Assembly (NCBI RefSeq): GCF_023630205.1
Contig: NZ_JALPRR010000001.1
Location: 248,001-312,000 of the forward strand
From: Pontibacter ruber
GTDB taxonomy: Bacteria; Bacteroidota; Bacteroidia; Cytophagales; Hymenobacteraceae
Direction: 5' to 3'
Length of the DNA: 64,000 nt
Below are positions 62,457-64,000 of the stretch, in pieces (positions within the stretch are counted from its first letter, which is position 1; each line of letters begins with the position of its first letter). The position numbers and the translations under genes are program-made. The notes below the pieces were generated by a model that did no database searches, was not told the origin of the DNA, and was given only the letters and a program-made list of their open reading frames with translations.

Positions 62457-62789
62457 CAACAGCTCCTTTGCCGGATCCCAGAACAGCTTTTCAAAATTCA
62501 CTACCTGGTCGTTTTCTACCTTCACCCCCTCCTGCTCCAGCCGGTCGCGCATGGCGTTGGGCTCGTCGAAGTGCTGCTTGCCCGTGAGCATGCCTATGCG
62601 GTTCACGACCCGGTGCGCCGGTATCTGGGTCATTGGGTGTGAGGCAATAAGAGCCCAGCCTACCATGCGGGCAGATCCTTTCGAGCCTAAGTAGCTGGCA
62701 ATGGCACCATAAGAGGTTACCCGCCCTTTCGGGATCAGTTTAACCACCTGGTACACATCCTCAAAAAAGTTCTTTTTGCCTTCACTCAT
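62454..62789 (-). CDS. Alkyltransferase-like protein (ATL), MGMT family without the cysteine
   Basis: A 111-residue protein of the O6-alkylguanine-DNA alkyltransferase fold. The active-site motif PCHRV is here IPAHRVV: the acceptor Cys is Ala58. Flanking conserved parts are intact: VKLIPKGRVTSYGAIASYLG and the Arg finger region SARMVGWAL. Such ATL proteins bind O6-alkylguanine without repairing it and hand the lesion to nucleotide excision repair (known from E. coli YbaZ and S. pombe Atl1). The gene is alone on the minus strand. Confidence 0.9.
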   Translation of the reverse strand: MSEGKKNFFEDVYQVVKLIPKGRVTSYGAIASYLGSKGSARMVGWALIASHPMTQIPAHRVVNRIGMLTGKQHFDEPNAMRDRLEQEGVKVENDQVVNFEKLFWDPAKELL

Positions 62790-63384
62790 AGTTTCAGTCT
62801 TTTCCTAAGTAACATTTTAACGCCACAAAGATGTTGTTTGTCTTGCAATAGTACCTGTTAGTAGAGAATCACATGTCCTGGTTTCAATATAACCTGATAA
62901 CGTTATAACTTTAAACCCATGATGTTTACGCCTGCCTGTGCCTGATCGAAAAAGCTTTTACGGCCGCTTGCGGTGTAAAGGTGTCGGAGCACTACCTGCA
63001 GCTTAGAGCTGCAGGTCTTTCATGGAAAACAGGAGAAAAAATCAATAATCCGGAAGTTAGCAAGCAAACTTTACAATCATTTCCGTGTTGCCTTTCAGGC
63101 AGTTAAAAAATGATTTTTAAAATAAACCCCTGCCTTTACAACCTGAAATAAAATACAATTAAACCTTTACCAGGTGGCACAGTCAAATTAACCGACTTTG
63201 CCTGCCTTACCAGGCACAAAAAGAGCAGGTAAACTGCAACTTTTACGACTGAAAAGGGAACGAAGGCAAAAGGTAAAACATTGATTATTTCCGCACTCCA
63301 ACTGTGGAGGTGCTGGTCAAGATAAAAGGTTTTACTTTAAATCCGGCTTACGATACACTACTACTCTAAAAACACAAAACACAA
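62790..63384. other. 595-bp intergenic region between divergent genes
   Basis: No gene. A palindrome CCTGCAGCT-TAG-AGCTGCAGG lies near 62994-63015. It must contain the promoter of the efflux operon, but no exact consensus was found. Possible binding site for a regulator of the pump, undetermined. Confidence 0.5.
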
Positions 63385-64000
63385 ATGAAGATTAAATACA
63401 TCGTCTACACCATACTTATACTCGGATTTGGTGCCTTGATAGCTTACCGCATAAAGCAGAACAAGAGCGAAGGAGCCGGCGGACCGGGTGGTAGGCCAGG
63501 AGGACCTGGTAAAGGCGGTGCAATGCCAGCCATGCGTGTAGATGGCGTAGTGGTGCAGCCACAAGCATTTTCCAACTCGCTTGCTGTTACCGGCTCTATC
63601 GAAGCAAACGAGCAGGTAGCCATTCGCGGACAGGTTTCCGGGTTGGTACGCTCTATTTCTTTTGAAGAGGGAAGCAAAGTAAGCAAAGGACAAGTATTGC
63701 TGAAGATCGATGATTCTGAACTGCGTGCCCAACTGGCACAGGCTCAGACCCGCCAGAGCCTTGCCGCTGAAAACGAGCGCCGTGCTGGCCTGCTCCTGAA
63801 AAAGGAGGCAATCAGCCAGGAAGAATACGATGTTGCCCGCGCCGAGCTTAAATCTGCCCAGGCACAAACACAACTGATACAGGCACAATTAGCCAAAACA
63901 ACGATCCGGGCGCCGTTCTCAGGCCGCATTGGTTTGCGCTCTGTTTCGGAAGGCAGCTACCTTTCACCGGAAACAGTGGTAGCCAACCTGGTAAGCACGG
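63385..64000 (+). CDS. RND efflux periplasmic adaptor (HlyD/MFP family), 3' partial
   Basis: The reading frame starts at ATG 63385 and stays open to the window end. It begins MKIKYIVYTILILGFGALIA, a membrane anchor, then a glycine/proline-rich linker (GGPGGRPGGPGKGG). The lipoyl/barrel-sandwich half follows (VTGSIEANEQVAIRGQVSG, then VSKGQVLLKIDDSELRAQLA), a helical hairpin and the returning half TTIRAPFSGRIGLRSVSEG. Such adaptors link an inner-membrane RND pump to an outer-membrane TolC-like channel. The pump gene is expected just beyond the window. Confidence 0.93.
   Translation, partial: MKIKYIVYTILILGFGALIAYRIKQNKSEGAGGPGGRPGGPGKGGAMPAMRVDGVVVQPQAFSNSLAVTGSIEANEQVAIRGQVSGLVRSISFEEGSKVSKGQVLLKIDDSELRAQLAQAQTRQSLAAENERRAGLLLKKEAISQEEYDVARAELKSAQAQTQLIQAQLAKTTIRAPFSGRIGLRSVSEGSYLSPETVVANLVST

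Noticed and set aside
1..64000. tRNA, rRNA, transposases or phage genes
   Set aside because: Searched by eye for GTTCGAATC-type loops and for transposase or integrase motifs; nothing convincing.

Overview
The window looks like a chromosome segment of an aerobic Bacteroidota bacterium of the Cytophagales, most likely Hymenobacteraceae (Pontibacter-like). This is inferred from a SusC/SusD pair, LytTR two-component genes, candidate promoters of the TTG-N19-TAnnTTTG type, A-rich start contexts without Shine-Dalgarno sequences, many lipoproteins and Zn-peptidases, and roughly 50% GC. The species assignment is by family resemblance only. I saw no rRNA, tRNA, CRISPR array, insertion sequence or prophage.

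Layout. 1-4.3 kb: the 3' part of an ABC exporter, two secreted proteins and a methyltransferase. 4.3-4.9 kb: a non-coding block of palindromic repeats. 4.9-9.4 kb: a minus-strand operon of a PIG-L deacetylase, a 51-residue membrane protein and a sodium:solute symporter. 9.8-19 kb: mostly single plus-strand genes (DUF2461, a STAS-like protein, an APC permease, a membrane AraC regulator, a DUF1349-like secreted protein) and a tightly overlapping hydrolase / small protein / FAD oxidoreductase operon. 19-19.6 kb: a second repeat block. 20-28.5 kb, minus strand: an OmpA protein, an M49-like peptidase operon, a type III restriction-modification locus and a deoxynucleoside kinase. 28.8-34.9 kb: small secreted and regulatory genes, a CDGSH protein and a DUF2007 protein. 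35-39.3 kb: the SusC/SusD pair. 39.6-55.8 kb: an unusual number of exported peptidases (S9A, S8, M13, S9D, M28), a cyclophilin, and two tandem glycine-rich secreted paralogues, the second frameshifted. 56-64 kb: ferredoxin-like protein, ferritin, cupin, a third repeat block, a kinase-like unknown, a LytTR response regulator with its sensor kinase, a DUF922 protein, an alkyltransferase-like protein and the start of an RND efflux adaptor.

How the genes fit together. The exported peptidases, the SusCD importer, the APC permease and the sodium symporter suggest a cell that degrades proteins and glycoconjugates outside the cytoplasm and imports the products. The most unusual features are: (i) a restriction locus whose helicase subunit stops before the expected nuclease domain while an extra gene lies between mod and res; (ii) the word AAGTATA/TATACTT, strongly over-represented in genes, terminators and repeats; (iii) three intergenic blocks sharing an undescribed composite repeat; (iv) a small secreted protein with two TonB-box-like motifs; and (v) a glycine-rich secreted gene broken by a 5-bp tandem duplication.
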